DNA of 64,000 nt from Pseudomonas sp. CFBP13508 (lineage in GTDB: Bacteria; Pseudomonadota; Gammaproteobacteria; Pseudomonadales; Pseudomonadaceae), in assembly GCF_005233515.1 (NCBI RefSeq), contig NZ_QFZZ01000002.1, positions 372,001 to 436,000 on the forward strand. Direction: 5' to 3'. Below, piece by piece: positions 1-8,374 of the stretch. The first letter of the stretch is position 1. Every line of letters begins with the position of its first letter. The notes beneath the pieces were generated by a model. That model did not search any database, was not told the DNA's origin, and was given only the letters and a program-made list of their open reading frames with translations. A program made the translations under genes and the position numbers.

Positions 1-80
1 CGCTCGGCGCGGGCGATCTTCAAGACCTTCCAGAACCAGAGTTCAACTCAGATCGCTCAAGTCGGCGTAACTCCGGCATT

Positions 81-133
81 CACCTCGGTCAGTCCCCTCT
101 CCCTCCGGGAGAGGGCTAGGGTGAGGGGCTTTT
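81..133. repeat. Family-B interspersed palindromic repeat, single copy
   Basis: The core is CCCTCTCCC, a two-base loop, then GGGAGAGGG, followed by ctagggtgaggggctttt. The same core recurs near 7.0, 7.15, 31.9, 32.05, 39.3, 39.45, 39.6 and 46.5 kb, always in intergenic DNA. It is REP-like and no transposase is present nearby. Confidence 0.8.
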
Positions 134-143
134 CCTGCGGGCA

Positions 144-174
144 CAAAAAAACGCCAGACGAGCTGGCGTTTTTT
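144..174. terminator. Rho-independent terminator, probably bidirectional
   Basis: A perfect seven-base stem (ACGCCAG 151-157 with CTGGCGT 163-169) is flanked by an A run on one side and a T run on the other, so it works on both strands. It follows the stop of the minus-strand gene at 191-658. Confidence 0.85.
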
Positions 175-190
175 ATCAGCCGACTAACTC

Positions 191-658
191 TTACGAGTTG
201 GCACGAGCCTGGTTGCGCAGGGCTTTCACCTGGTCGTGGTTGCGTTGTACGCCGTGGTACTGACGCTCAACCAGATCCTTGATGCCCACCAGATTGTGCT
301 TGTTGATCTTCTCGATCGCTTCACGATAAGCCTTCAGCGCATGGTCTTCACCGCGCTCGGCTTCGTTCAGCACAGCCTCTTCATCTTTACCGGTGAACAT
401 GGATTTCACGTCGACCCAGCGACGGTGCAGATCACCGGCGACGCTGGTCGAAGTTTCCGGATCACCGCCCAGCGAACGTACCTGAGCCTGCAGCTCGGCT
501 GCTGCGGTGGCGCAATCGGCGGAGCGCTGCACGAACAGGGTTTTCAGTTCTGGGTGCTTAATGTCTTCGGCGCAAGTCTTGAACCCTTCCTGACCGTCCT
601 TGCAGGTTTCAATCAGGTCGTTGAGTACAGAAATGGCTTCTTTATTCATGTCGGTCAT
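191..658 (-). CDS. PA2169-family (DUF2383) four-helix-bundle protein
   Basis: The 155-residue soluble protein starts MTDMNKEAISVLNDLIETCK and is rich in Glu, Lys and Ala with long predicted helices. This matches the PA2169/DUF2383 ferritin-like four-helix-bundle family. Family members are usually general-stress or biofilm-associated proteins of unknown biochemical role. No signal peptide or membrane segment is seen. The start is preceded on the minus strand by aaggaattgaaaa, a reasonable ribosome site. It stands alone and ends at the bidirectional terminator at 144-174. Family assignment is good; function is not known. Confidence 0.85.
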   Translation of the reverse strand: MTDMNKEAISVLNDLIETCKDGQEGFKTCAEDIKHPELKTLFVQRSADCATAAAELQAQVRSLGGDPETSTSVAGDLHRRWVDVKSMFTGKDEEAVLNEAERGEDHALKAYREAIEKINKHNLVGIKDLVERQYHGVQRNHDQVKALRNQARANS

Positions 659-864
659 TTTTCAATTCCTTGCGATGGGTTGAAGATGCAAGGGATATTG
701 CAGCGTGCGTGCCAGCTTCGCTTCAGGTAGAAATATCTTTGTTTTCAGTGACTTAAGAAAGATTGAACCATCTGTATGCTGGTTTTTTGCATGATCTGTC
801 ATTTGGCCTGCATGCAGAATGCCTGTATTTTCCAGGCTGTTATGTGAATCGATGAAGCGTGCTG

Positions 865-1101
865 ATGAATCCGGAAAAACTCGAACTGTTGATCACCCGC
901 GAGATGCCCTTCGGCAAATACAAAGGGCGGATCATTGCCGACTTGCCTGGCCCCTATCTGAACTGGTTCGCCCGCGAAGGTTTTCCCCACGGCGAACTCG
1001 GTGGCCTGTTGGCGTTGATGCAGGAGATCGACCACAACGGCTTGTCCGACCTGCTCGAGCCGCTACGCGCCAAACATGGCAAACCCGCCCCGCGCCACTG
1101 A
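865..1101 (+). CDS. DUF3820 family protein
   Basis: This small protein of 78 residues begins MNPEKLELLITREMPFGKYK. The segment MPFGKYKGRIIADLPGPYLNW with FAREGFPHGELG is the signature of DUF3820, a Pfam family labelled a putative quorum-sensing-regulated virulence factor; that label is weak evidence of function. An upstream in-frame GTG at 859 would add two residues, but the ATG at 865 matches the usual family start. It lies 30 bp before the aminotransferase gene and may be co-transcribed with it. No catalytic residues can be named. Confidence 0.85.
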   Translation: MNPEKLELLITREMPFGKYKGRIIADLPGPYLNWFAREGFPHGELGGLLALMQEIDHNGLSDLLEPLRAKHGKPAPRH

Positions 1102-1131
1102 CGCGCCCTCCTCTCTTGAGCCTTGTCGACC

Positions 1132-2313
1132 ATGCCTGACAACACCCGCCGCGCCCGTGACGAAGCCTTCTGGCAAACCTTTGCCGACCGATACGATGTG
1201 CAGCCCGGCCCGGTCAATCTGGAAAACGGTTACTTCGGGCGCATGTCGCGCACGGTGATCGAGGAGTACCAGCGCAACATCGAGCTGATCAACACCAGCA
1301 ACTCGGTTTATGCGCGGCAACGCTTCGAGCAGCACGGCAACCTCGAAATCCGCGCGCAACTGGCAGAACTGATTGGCGTACGCGCGCAAAGCGTGGCGCT
1401 GACGCGCAATGCCACCGAAGGCCTGCAATCGCTGATCCGCAATTACAATCGCCTGCAACCGGGCGATCAGGTGCTGATCTGCGACCTCGAGTACGACACG
1501 GTCAAGGGCGCCATGCGCTGGCTGGCGAAACACCGTGGCGTTGAGGTTATCGAAATATCCCACCGCCACCCGGCCAGTTTCGACAGCCTGCTGGAAAGCT
1601 ACCGCGAAGCTTTCACCCGCCACCCGAAACTTAAACTGATGGCGCTGACCCATGTCACCCATCGCACCGGCCTGGTCATGCCGGTACAAGCCATCGCCGC
1701 GCTGGCCAAAGAGCACGGCGTAGACATCATCCTCGACGGTGCCCACGCCCTCGGCCAGATTGAATTTGACCTGCAAGCGCTGGGCATCGCCTTCGCCGGT
1801 TACAATCTGCACAAATGGATCGGCGCGCCGCTGACCCTCGGCTTCATTTATATCGCCCCGCAGCGTCTGGCCGACATTGATCCGGACATGGGCGAGATGC
1901 ATTACCCGGTCACCGATATTCGCGCGCGCACCTCGTACAGCACGCCGAACATCCCGGCGCTGATGACCTTGCCGCTGGTGTTCGAAGAGCACGACGCCCT
2001 CGGTGGCGCCGCAGCCAAAAGCCCACGTCTGAATTACCTGCGCAACCTGTGGGTCAACGCCGTGCGGCATCTGCCAGGCATCGAGGTACTGACGCCGGAC
2101 GATCCGCAACTGTATTGCGGGATCACCGCTATGCGCTTCACCCGGCATGCCGATCAGCAGGCCATGGCCGAGCGTCTGCTCAGCGAATTCAACCTGTTCA
2201 CCGTGGTGCGCACCGGCGCCGCGTGCGGGCCATGCATTCGCATCACACCGGGGCTGACCACCACGGCTGGCGAGATGGAGCAGTTGGTCCACGCATTGAA
2301 CCAGCTGCGCTAG
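1132..2313 (+). CDS. Aminotransferase class V-fold PLP enzyme
   Basis: The 393-residue cytosolic protein resembles the isopenicillin-N-epimerase/cysteine-desulfurase-like branch of class V aminotransferases. Features seen are the cofactor-binding region LTRNATEGLQSL (about residues 87-98), the D-x-AHALGQ segment (about 202-208) that contacts the pyridine ring, and NLHKWIGAP, in which Lys about 228 should form the Schiff base with PLP. A TTG three codons upstream (1123) is possible, but the ATG at 1132 is preferred. The substrate cannot be deduced. The gene overlaps the convergent gene at 2310-2891 by four bases. Confidence 0.85.
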   Translation: MPDNTRRARDEAFWQTFADRYDVQPGPVNLENGYFGRMSRTVIEEYQRNIELINTSNSVYARQRFEQHGNLEIRAQLAELIGVRAQSVALTRNATEGLQSLIRNYNRLQPGDQVLICDLEYDTVKGAMRWLAKHRGVEVIEISHRHPASFDSLLESYREAFTRHPKLKLMALTHVTHRTGLVMPVQAIAALAKEHGVDIILDGAHALGQIEFDLQALGIAFAGYNLHKWIGAPLTLGFIYIAPQRLADIDPDMGEMHYPVTDIRARTSYSTPNIPALMTLPLVFEEHDALGGAAAKSPRLNYLRNLWVNAVRHLPGIEVLTPDDPQLYCGITAMRFTRHADQQAMAERLLSEFNLFTVVRTGAACGPCIRITPGLTTTAGEMEQLVHALNQLR

Positions 2314-2891
2314 AACGGCGCTCCGGAGTTTTTTTCGTAGCCTTCAAGACCCAACTGCGACGACACGGCGAACGTGTCGATGCCGAGGGTCTGGCAAGCG
2401 AAGGCACCGTCTTCAAGATCGGCGCCGGCGATCGGCTGCAATACCAACTGCATGGCGTCCTCGGCGGCAGCTTCACAGCCGCAGTGGCCGGGCAAATGCA
2501 AGGTGCCGGCCCAGGCCTCGTGGTGAGCTTGCGCTCCTGCTTCGTCGCCGGGAATGAATACGCTCAGCTTCAGGCAAGCAGCGCCGTGCACCGCTCGATC
2601 CGGATAGACACTGGTGAAACGGACGATGCCATGGCTGTCGGTCGATTGAATGCCGCACAGGCTGGTGTCGGTATCAATCGTCTGCCGAATGAGCACCAGC
2701 GCGCCGATAACCGGCTCGCTGGTCATCGCATCGACCAGCGAAAGACGCAGGATCAGCGGCAGGCCTTCGACGCCCTGGCTGATATTGCGCACATGGGATT
2801 CGGCTGCGGGCCGATCAGGGCGGTCGAGGGGAAGTTGCTTCGGTTGATAAGGGGATTGTGGCGCAAGGGTCAGAGACTGAAAGTCGTCCAT
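2310..2891 (-). CDS. Intradiol-dioxygenase-like protein, probably not a standard dioxygenase
   Basis: The 193-residue protein has a central stretch PVIGALVLIRQTID...GIQSTDSHGIVRFTSVYP (about residues 60-98) that follows the conserved core of intradiol ring-cleavage dioxygenases. In active enzymes a Tyr and an H-x-H pair follow and bind Fe(III). Here the corresponding segment reads YPDRAVHGAACLKLSVF, with no H-x-H. The C-terminal third has CGC and a further Cys in place of a normal tail. No signal peptide is present. It is convergent with the aminotransferase gene (four-base overlap). It may be a non-catalytic relative or bind a different metal. Confidence 0.6.
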   Translation of the reverse strand: MDDFQSLTLAPQSPYQPKQLPLDRPDRPAAESHVRNISQGVEGLPLILRLSLVDAMTSEPVIGALVLIRQTIDTDTSLCGIQSTDSHGIVRFTSVYPDRAVHGAACLKLSVFIPGDEAGAQAHHEAWAGTLHLPGHCGCEAAAEDAMQLVLQPIAGADLEDGAFACQTLGIDTFAVSSQLGLEGYEKNSGAPF

Positions 2892-2993
2892 GAGGCGTTC
2901 TCTCTTCCATAAGATGAACGCAGGTTAACTCCGTGAAAAAGACAGCGTGCAGTAACTATGTATCGCGACATGTACCGGCACTTTTTTCAGCGC

Positions 2994-3024
2994 AAAAAAA
3001 AGGTGCGCCGACCAAGCGCACCAT
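2994..3024 (-). terminator. Terminator of the zwf-pgl-eda operon
   Basis: Read on the minus strand, GGTGCGC (3022-3016), a seven-base loop, then GCGCACC (3008-3002) is followed by an eight-base T run (3001-2994). It lies about 40 bp beyond the eda stop. Confidence 0.85.
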
Positions 3025-3061
3025 AAAGCCGTAAAGCACACAACGAGGTGTCGGGTGACAA

Positions 3062-3727
3062 TCAGTCCAGCAACGCCAGGGCCTCGGCGGTGCATTCCTG
3101 AATGCGGGCCCAGTCGCCGTTCTTGATCCACTCCGGATCAAGCATCCAGCTACCGCCCACGCACATGACGTTTTTCAGCGCCATGTAGCTCTTGATATTG
3201 GCCGGGCCGACGCCGCCAGTCGGGCAGAATTTCACTTCGCCGAACGGGCCGCCGAGCGCCTTGATTGCCGCCACGCCACCGCTGACTTCCGCCGGGAACA
3301 GCTTGAAGCGGCGATAGCCCAGACCGTAGCCTTCCATGATCCCCGAGGCATTGCTGATGCCCGGCAACAGCGGAATCGGGCTGTCGACGCTGGCTTCGAG
3401 CAGGTCGCGGGTGATGCCCGGGGTGACGATGAATTGCGAGCCGGCCGCTTCCGCCGCTGCGAGCATGTTGCGGTCGAGCACGGTGCCGGCACCGGTCATC
3501 AGTTCCGGGCGCTGTTCGCGCAGGATCTGAATGGCCTTGAGGCCGAACTGCGAACGCAGGGTCACTTCCAGCGCGGTCAGGCCACCGGCGGCGAGGGCGT
3601 CGGCCAGTGGCAGCACGTCCTGTTCGCGGGCGATGGTGATTACCGGCAGGATCCGCGCCTTGGCGCAGAGACTGTCGATCAGGGCAACTTTGTCCGCCAT
3701 GGAAACGGTCGGGGATGGGGTTGTCAT
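3062..3727 (-). CDS. eda: KDPG aldolase (2-dehydro-3-deoxy-6-phosphogluconate aldolase)
   Basis: Cytosolic class I aldolase of the Entner-Doudoroff pathway that splits KDPG to pyruvate and glyceraldehyde-3-phosphate. The 221-residue protein contains ARILPVITIAREQDVLPLAD, the segment ALEVTLRS with the catalytic-region Glu, and KLFPAEVSGG followed by FCPTGGV, which holds the Schiff-base Lys and phosphate-binding residues of the family. The ATG at 3727 (MTTPSPTVSMADK) is chosen over an upstream ATG at 3754 because it fits family N-termini and clears the pgl stop by 17 bp. It is the last gene of zwf-pgl-eda. Confidence 0.96.
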   Translation of the reverse strand: MTTPSPTVSMADKVALIDSLCAKARILPVITIAREQDVLPLADALAAGGLTALEVTLRSQFGLKAIQILREQRPELMTGAGTVLDRNMLAAAEAAGSQFIVTPGITRDLLEASVDSPIPLLPGISNASGIMEGYGLGYRRFKLFPAEVSGGVAAIKALGGPFGEVKFCPTGGVGPANIKSYMALKNVMCVGGSWMLDPEWIKNGDWARIQECTAEALALLD

Positions 3728-3744
3728 AGCGGCTGTTCCTTGGC

Positions 3745-4458
3745 TCATGGGCACCAGTAAATCTCTAACGTAGGTTGCAGAAACGCGCGCACCGGCATGG
3801 CCGCTACGTCATCGGATGCCAGCGCGGCATTCAGGGTGGTCAGTTTCGATTGACCGGAAATCGACAGAATCTTGTGCTTGGCCGAGGCCAGCAGCGCACG
3901 GCTCATGGTCAGGCGCTGACGTGGCACGCTCGGCGCCAGCATCGGCCAGCAACGGCGCGTGCCATCGGCTTGCAGCGCTTCGGCGAGGTTCGGGCTGTCG
4001 GGGAACAGCGACGCGGTGTGGCCGTCATCGCCCATGCCCAGCACCAGCACATCAATCGGCGGCAATTCGGCAAGCAAGCGATCAGCCTGTTCCGCAGCCT
4101 GCTCGACGTTGGCCGCCGCGCTGTAGAGGCTGAGGAACTGCGCCTTGGCTGCCGGGCCTTTGAGCAGATACTGCTTGAGCAGGCCGGCATTGCTGTCGGC
4201 ATGTTCCACCGGCACCCAACGCTCGTCGGCCAGGGTCACAACGACCTTCGACCAGTCCAGCTCCTGCTTGGCCAGGTGCTGGAAGAACGCGACCGGGCTG
4301 CGCCCGCCAGACACCACCAGCACCGCGTTGCCGCGTGCCGCAATGGCGTCGCTCAGTTGCTTGGCAACGTTCAGCGCCAGGCCTTCGGCGAGCAGCACCG
4401 GGCTGGTGAATTCGCGGGCAGTCACGCCCGTCGGCAGTTGCACATCAGATATCGCCAT
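3745..4458 (-). CDS. pgl: 6-phosphogluconolactonase
   Basis: Hydrolyses 6-phosphogluconolactone to 6-phosphogluconate in the cytosol. At 237 residues it has the usual DevB-type length. It shows [18 protein letters not shown] near residues 45-62, [10 protein letters not shown] near 74-83, and [17 protein letters not shown] near 140-156, which are the phosphate-binding and active-site motifs of the family. The start overlaps the end of zwf by 14 bp, so translation is probably coupled. It lies between zwf and eda in one operon. Confidence 0.96.
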   Translation of the reverse strand: MAISDVQLPTGVTAREFTSPVLLAEGLALNVAKQLSDAIAARGNAVLVVSGGRSPVAFFQHLAKQELDWSKVVVTLADERWVPVEHADSNAGLLKQYLLKGPAAKAQFLSLYSAAANVEQAAEQADRLLAELPPIDVLVLGMGDDGHTASLFPDSPNLAEALQADGTRRCWPMLAPSVPRQRLTMSRALLASAKHKILSISGQSKLTTLNAALASDDVAAMPVRAFLQPTLEIYWCP

Positions 4459-5911
4459 ACCACGACCTCCCGTCCCGCGTGATCAAAGCAATGGAGCTCA
4501 TCGGCCCCCACGACCCGGCCGCATACGGCTTGGGCGCGTCACCGGATTTCTTCCACCCGGCGATCAGCTGGTCACACCACTTCCACGCGGCTTCGATTTC
4601 ATCTTTACGGACAAACAGGTTCTGATTGCCGTTCATCACTTCCAGCAACAACCGCTCGTAGGCATCGGGGATCCGCGCGCTACGCCAGGTGTCGGAGAAA
4701 TTCAGTTGCAGCGGCCCGCTGCGCAGTTGCATGCCCTTGTCCAGGCCTTGCTCCTTGGTCATCACGCGCAAGGAAATGCCTTCGTCCGGTTGCAGGCGGA
4801 TGATCAGTTTGTTGCTGATCTGCAGACGCTGCTCCGGGGCGAAAATGTAGTGCGACGGTTCCTTGAAGTGGATAACGATCTGCGACAGCTTCTGCGGCAT
4901 GCGCTTGCCAGTACGCAGGTAGAACGGCACGCCGGCCCAGCGCCAGTTGCGGATGTCGGCACGCAGGGCGACGAAGGTTTCGGTGTCGCTCTGGGTGTTG
5001 GAATTCGGTTCTTCGAGGTAACCCGGAACGGATTTCCCCTCGCTGTGGCCGGCGATGTACTGGCCGCGCACGACCTGAGTGGTCAGGCCTTCCGGGCTGA
5101 TCGGCGCGAGCGCCTTGAGCACTTTCACCTTCTCGTCACGGATGCTGTCGGCGGACAGGTCGGCCGGCGGGTCCATGGCGATCAGGCAGAGCAGCTGCAA
5201 CAGGTGATTCTGGATCATGTCGCGCAGCTGGCCGGCCTTGTCGAAATAGCCCCAACGGCCTTCGATGCCGACCTTCTCGGCCACGGTGATTTCCACGTGG
5301 GAGATGTAATTCTGGTTCCACTGGGTTTCGAACAGGCTGTTGGCGAAACGCAGGGCGATCAGGTTCTGAACGGTCTCTTTGCCCAGATAGTGGTCGATAC
5401 GGTAGGTGCGGTCTTCCGGGAAGAACTGCGCTACTGCGTCGTTGACCTTGCGCGACGACTCCAGGTCAGAGCCGATCGGCTTTTCCAGCACCACCCGAGT
5501 GTTTTCGGCCAGACCGACTTTCTCGAGGTTCTCGCAGATTGCGCCGTACACCGCCGCCGGGGTGGCGAAGTAGGCAATCATGCGCTGGCTGCTGCCGGCC
5601 AGTTCCGCCAGCGCCACGTAATCCTCAGCCTTGAGGAAGTCGACGTGCAGATAGGTCAGGCGCGCGAGAAAGCGCTCGGCTACGGTTTCGTTCAGCTCTT
5701 TGCCGACGTAACGGCGCAATTCGGCGGCGATGAACGCCATGTGCTGCTGCTCGCTGCCGGGCTCACGGGCCAGCGCGATGATGCGCGTGTCCTCGTGCAG
5801 CAGGTCGGCACCGTCAAGGTGATACAGGGCAGGAAACAGCTTGCGCAGGGCCAGATCGCCAAGCGCGCCGAACAAGGCAAAGGTGCACGGTTCAACCGTA
5901 ATGGAAGGCAT
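4445..5911 (-). CDS. zwf: Glucose-6-phosphate 1-dehydrogenase
   Basis: Oxidises glucose-6-phosphate with NAD(P)+ as the entry step of the Entner-Doudoroff and pentose phosphate routes. The 488-residue protein has the dinucleotide motif [11 protein letters not shown] at residues 15-25 and the substrate signature RIDHYLGKE near 174-182, with catalytic His in the expected place. First gene of zwf-pgl-eda, divergent from hexR. A HexR-type palindrome lies in the shared upstream region (5976-5993), and AAGAACAA occurs 6-13 nt before the ATG on the coding strand, fitting a Crc/Hfq-type motif. Confidence 0.97.
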   Translation of the reverse strand: MPSITVEPCTFALFGALGDLALRKLFPALYHLDGADLLHEDTRIIALAREPGSEQQHMAFIAAELRRYVGKELNETVAERFLARLTYLHVDFLKAEDYVALAELAGSSQRMIAYFATPAAVYGAICENLEKVGLAENTRVVLEKPIGSDLESSRKVNDAVAQFFPEDRTYRIDHYLGKETVQNLIALRFANSLFETQWNQNYISHVEITVAEKVGIEGRWGYFDKAGQLRDMIQNHLLQLLCLIAMDPPADLSADSIRDEKVKVLKALAPISPEGLTTQVVRGQYIAGHSEGKSVPGYLEEPNSNTQSDTETFVALRADIRNWRWAGVPFYLRTGKRMPQKLSQIVIHFKEPSHYIFAPEQRLQISNKLIIRLQPDEGISLRVMTKEQGLDKGMQLRSGPLQLNFSDTWRSARIPDAYERLLLEVMNGNQNLFVRKDEIEAAWKWCDQLIAGWKKSGDAPKPYAAGSWGPMSSIALITRDGRSWYGDI

Positions 5912-5916
5912 GATGT

Positions 5917-5924
5917 TTGTTCTT
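5917..5924 (-). promoter_or_regulatory. Crc/Hfq-type CA motif before zwf
   Basis: On the coding strand the sequence is AAGAACAA, which fits AAnAAnAA, immediately upstream of the zwf start. In Pseudomonas such A-rich motifs at the ribosome site are bound by Hfq with Crc and repress translation. Assignment is by motif only. Confidence 0.45.
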
Positions 5925-5975
5925 TTATCAAGTTAAGCTACAAATACCTTTTTTCAAGGCATCACTCAAGGGAAA

Positions 5976-5993
5976 ATGTAGTAATAACCACAA
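5976..5993. promoter_or_regulatory. Putative HexR operator in the zwf/hexR interval
   Basis: On the minus strand the site reads TTGTGGTTATTACTACAT, an imperfect palindrome (six of nine symmetric positions) resembling the TTGT...ACAA sites bound by HexR in P. putida. It lies about 65 bp from the zwf ATG and 135 bp from the hexR ATG, so one dimer could act on both. Confidence 0.65.
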
Positions 5994-6061
5994 CATTTTC
6001 GCAGAATACTCAATCCGAGTGGTGGTCGCCCGGACGCATCAGTAGGATAGGCCACCGTCAC

Positions 6062-6111
6062 GGGCCATATCAAAGGCCCAATTTGCATAGCCCGACGCAA
6101 CTCTGCGTCGG
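6062..6111 (+). promoter_or_regulatory. Two hairpins in the hexR leader
   Basis: GGGCC (6062-6066) pairs with GGCCC (6075-6079), and CCGACGCA (6092-6099) pairs perfectly with TGCGTCGG (6104-6111). The second ends seven bases before the AGGAA ribosome site (6118-6122). There is no T run, so these are not ordinary terminators. They could protect the mRNA or affect translation; this is inference. Confidence 0.4.
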
Positions 6112-6128
6112 TGAATCAGGAATTCCAT

Positions 6129-6998
6129 ATGGACCGCGTGCGAAATTTACTGGAACAGATCCAGAGTCGCCTTGAAGAGCTGAACAAGGCCGAACGTAAG
6201 GTCGCCGAGGTGATCCTGCTCAATCCGCAGCAGGCCACCCGCTTCAGCATCGCCGCCCTCGCCCAGGCCGCCTCGGTGAGCGAACCGACGGTCAACCGTT
6301 TCTGCCGCTCGTTCGGTGTCAGCGGTTATCCCGAACTCAAGCTGCAATTGGCCCAGAGCCTGGCCAGTGGTGCGGCGTATGTCAGCCGCGCGGTCGAGGC
6401 TGACGACAATCCCGAGGCGTACACGCAGAAGATTTTCGGCAGCGCCATCGCCTCCCTGGACAGCGCTTGCCAGGCGCTGGACCCGAACCTGATCAGCCGC
6501 GCCGTCGACCTGTTGATCCAGGCGCGGCAGATCCATTTTTTCGGCCTCGGCGCTTCAGCCCCGGTTGCGCTGGATGCGCAGCACAAGTTCTTCCGCTTCA
6601 ACCTCGCGGTCACCGCGCATGCCGATGTGCTGATGCAGCGGATGATTGCCTCGGTGGCGCATACCGGCGAGCTGTTTGTGATCATTTCCTACACCGGACG
6701 TACCCGCGAGCTGGTGGAAGTGGCGCGGATCGCCCGGGAGAACGGCGCTTCGGTTTTGGGCCTGACGGCGGAGAATTCGCCGCTGGCCAAGGCCAGTACT
6801 TTGAGCCTGAACATTCCGTTGCCGGAAGACACCGACATTTACATGCCGATGACGTCGCGGATCATTCAGTTGACCGTGCTGGATGTGCTGGCGACGGGGA
6901 TGACCTTGCGCCGTGGCGTGGATTTCCAGCCGCATTTGCGCAAGATCAAAGAGAGTTTGAATGCCAGCCGGTATCCAGTGGGTGACGAGTTCAACTAA
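6129..6998 (+). CDS. hexR: RpiR-family repressor HexR
   Basis: Transcriptional repressor of zwf-pgl-eda, edd-glk and gap in Pseudomonas, released by KDPG in characterised relatives. The 289-residue protein has an N-terminal RpiR helix-turn-helix (about 1-77, with [23 protein letters not shown] as recognition region) and a SIS sugar-phosphate domain (about 120-260, with [18 protein letters not shown] and [17 protein letters not shown]). The ATG at 6129 is chosen over the upstream GTG at 6111 because AGGAA lies six bases before it and [20 protein letters not shown] is the usual N-terminus. Confidence 0.96.
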   Translation: MDRVRNLLEQIQSRLEELNKAERKVAEVILLNPQQATRFSIAALAQAASVSEPTVNRFCRSFGVSGYPELKLQLAQSLASGAAYVSRAVEADDNPEAYTQKIFGSAIASLDSACQALDPNLISRAVDLLIQARQIHFFGLGASAPVALDAQHKFFRFNLAVTAHADVLMQRMIASVAHTGELFVIISYTGRTRELVEVARIARENGASVLGLTAENSPLAKASTLSLNIPLPEDTDIYMPMTSRIIQLTVLDVLATGMTLRRGVDFQPHLRKIKESLNASRYPVGDEFN

Positions 6999-7003
6999 AG
7001 ATC

Positions 7004-7187
7004 AAAAGCCCCTCACCCCAGCCCTCTCCCAGAGGGAGAGGGGGCCGACCGAGGTGTCTTGCGCGGAACATCGACCTGAAACACTGAGTCGATTATGGAT
7101 TCACCGACATTCATTCAGGTCGGCGAATCTCTCGAATATCCCCCATTCGGTCCCCTCTCCCCCGGGAGAGGGCTAGGGTGAGGGGCT
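7004..7187. repeat. Family-B repeat pair in inverted orientation
   Basis: Two family-B cores face each other. One starts aaaagcccctcacccc with palindrome CCCTCTCCC...GGGAGAGGG (7022-7041). The other ends gagagggctagggtgagggg (about 7150-7186). Together they form one long inverted repeat between the convergent genes hexR and the mutarotase, where it may also act in termination. Confidence 0.8.
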
Positions 7188-7205
7188 ACGATGTGGCTGA
7201 CACAC

Positions 7206-8060
7206 TCAAGCAGCCGCCCACGCCTGCAAACTCAAATGCGCCTTCTCCCCCGGCGCCAAGTGCAGGCTGTCCGTGCCGCCCGCCGCTGCCTCCACACAGA
7301 CGAATTCGGAAATCTCGTCCCAACTCACCCCCAGCAACGGCCGCGCGCCGGGATGCCAGACGACAGTGTCGCCGCTGTCACCGGTATCGATGCACAACTC
7401 GCGCTGCCAAGCGTGATCCTTGAGCTGTAATTCGCCGTCATGCTGGAACACCCGCTGACACCCGCCATCAACGCGCAACTCACCTTCCTGCTGACAAATC
7501 TGACGGTTCAACTGGTCATAACCCTGTGCGCCTTCGAGCCCAGACAGCGCTATCTCACCGACATCGCCAATACGCCAGTAAGCGTGCAAAGCCTGGCTCA
7601 ACTGGCACGGCATGTCGTCCTGATGCTCGGTGCTCAGGCGTAACTCCATGCGTTCGCCCAGATGCGCGTGCAGGTCGACCTGCCAATCGCACAGCTGCAA
7701 TTGCCAGTGCAGACGCACGCCATCCTCGGCGCTGCTGCTGTCGAGCAGTTTCCAGTCGAGCAATCGCGCCCAACCGTGCGACGGCCACGCGTTTTCGCTC
7801 GGATGACGGCCATACCACGGCCAGCACACCGGCACGCCACCGCGAATCGCGCCGACATGCGGCCACTTCGCCGCGCACCACAACCACGGCTTTTGCCCGC
7901 GCGGTTGAAAGTGCAGCAACTGCGCGCCCTGGCGACTGAACACCGCCTGACACAGCGGATGATCGATCACCAGCACGTCGCGCATCTGATAGCGCTCCCA
8001 GGCGAACACCGGTCGCTCGCGCAGGGACTTGAAGAAGCGTTGCAGCGGATGCTCATGCAT
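7206..8060 (-). CDS. D-hexose-6-phosphate mutarotase (YeaD family)
   Basis: An aldose-1-epimerase-fold protein of 284 residues that in relatives interconverts the anomers of glucose-6-phosphate or similar sugars. Seen are RGGVPVCWPWYGRHP (about 72-86) with SHGWARLLDWKL following, QALHAYWRIGD with a conserved His (about 162-172), and the C-terminal EFVCVEAAAGG with the conserved Glu. These fit the family catalytic His and Glu. It lies in the glucose island and would supply the beta-anomer to Zwf. There is no signal peptide, so it is cytosolic. Confidence 0.88.
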   Translation of the reverse strand: MHEHPLQRFFKSLRERPVFAWERYQMRDVLVIDHPLCQAVFSRQGAQLLHFQPRGQKPWLWCAAKWPHVGAIRGGVPVCWPWYGRHPSENAWPSHGWARLLDWKLLDSSSAEDGVRLHWQLQLCDWQVDLHAHLGERMELRLSTEHQDDMPCQLSQALHAYWRIGDVGEIALSGLEGAQGYDQLNRQICQQEGELRVDGGCQRVFQHDGELQLKDHAWQRELCIDTGDSGDTVVWHPGARPLLGVSWDEISEFVCVEAAAGGTDSLHLAPGEKAHLSLQAWAAA

Positions 8061-8120
8061 TGGCTACGGTCCTGAAGATCATGGGGGTACTTATCAATCC
8101 AAAAGCCTTGCATAGCACTT

Positions 8121-8254
8121 TGTGGCGAGGGGATTTATCCCCGCTGGGTCGCGAAGCGGCCCTGGAAACCATTCACCGAGGTGTATCAGCCAGATTGTGC
8201 TTATAGGATTTGGGGCCGCTTCGCAGCCCAGCGGGGATAAATCCCCTCGCCACA
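8121..8254. repeat. Family-C inverted repeat
   Basis: TGTGGCGAGGGGATTTATCC at the left end is mirrored by GGATAAATCCCCTCGCCACA at the right end, with CCGCTGGG/CCCAGCGG inside, making a long cruciform-like element. Related copies are at 18121-18216 and 48922-49058. It fills most of the interval between the mutarotase and oprB. Confidence 0.85.
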
Positions 8255-8306
8255 AAAAACTCTCCAGCCACAAAAAATCATCAAGCATCACATCTGACCT
8301 GTGTCA

Positions 8307-8337
8307 CAAAAAAAAGCGGACAGCCTTGGCTGTCCGC
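8307..8337 (-). terminator. Terminator of oprB
   Basis: Read on the minus strand, GCGGACAGCC and GGCTGTCCGC pair perfectly (ten bases, two-base loop) and are followed by a nine-base T run. It is about 40 bp beyond the oprB stop. Confidence 0.9.
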
Positions 8338-8374
8338 AAAATGCGCACATAGAGAGGAGCTTATCGCAGACGCG

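Larger units (their letters stand above)
1..190. other. Intergenic edge with one family-B repeat and a terminator
   Basis: No convincing gene is visible. Bases 1-48 do not read as a recognisable protein end in any frame. Bases about 50-133 match the extended form of the interspersed family-B repeat seen elsewhere in the window (a cacctcggtc lead-in followed by a CCCTCTCCC/GGGAGAGGG palindrome). A terminator hairpin follows just before the first gene. Confidence 0.6.

Noticed and set aside
4145..6175. A 676-residue plus-strand open frame opposite zwf and pgl
   Set aside because: It is the shadow of two certain genes, shows no domain and would cross the zwf/hexR control region.
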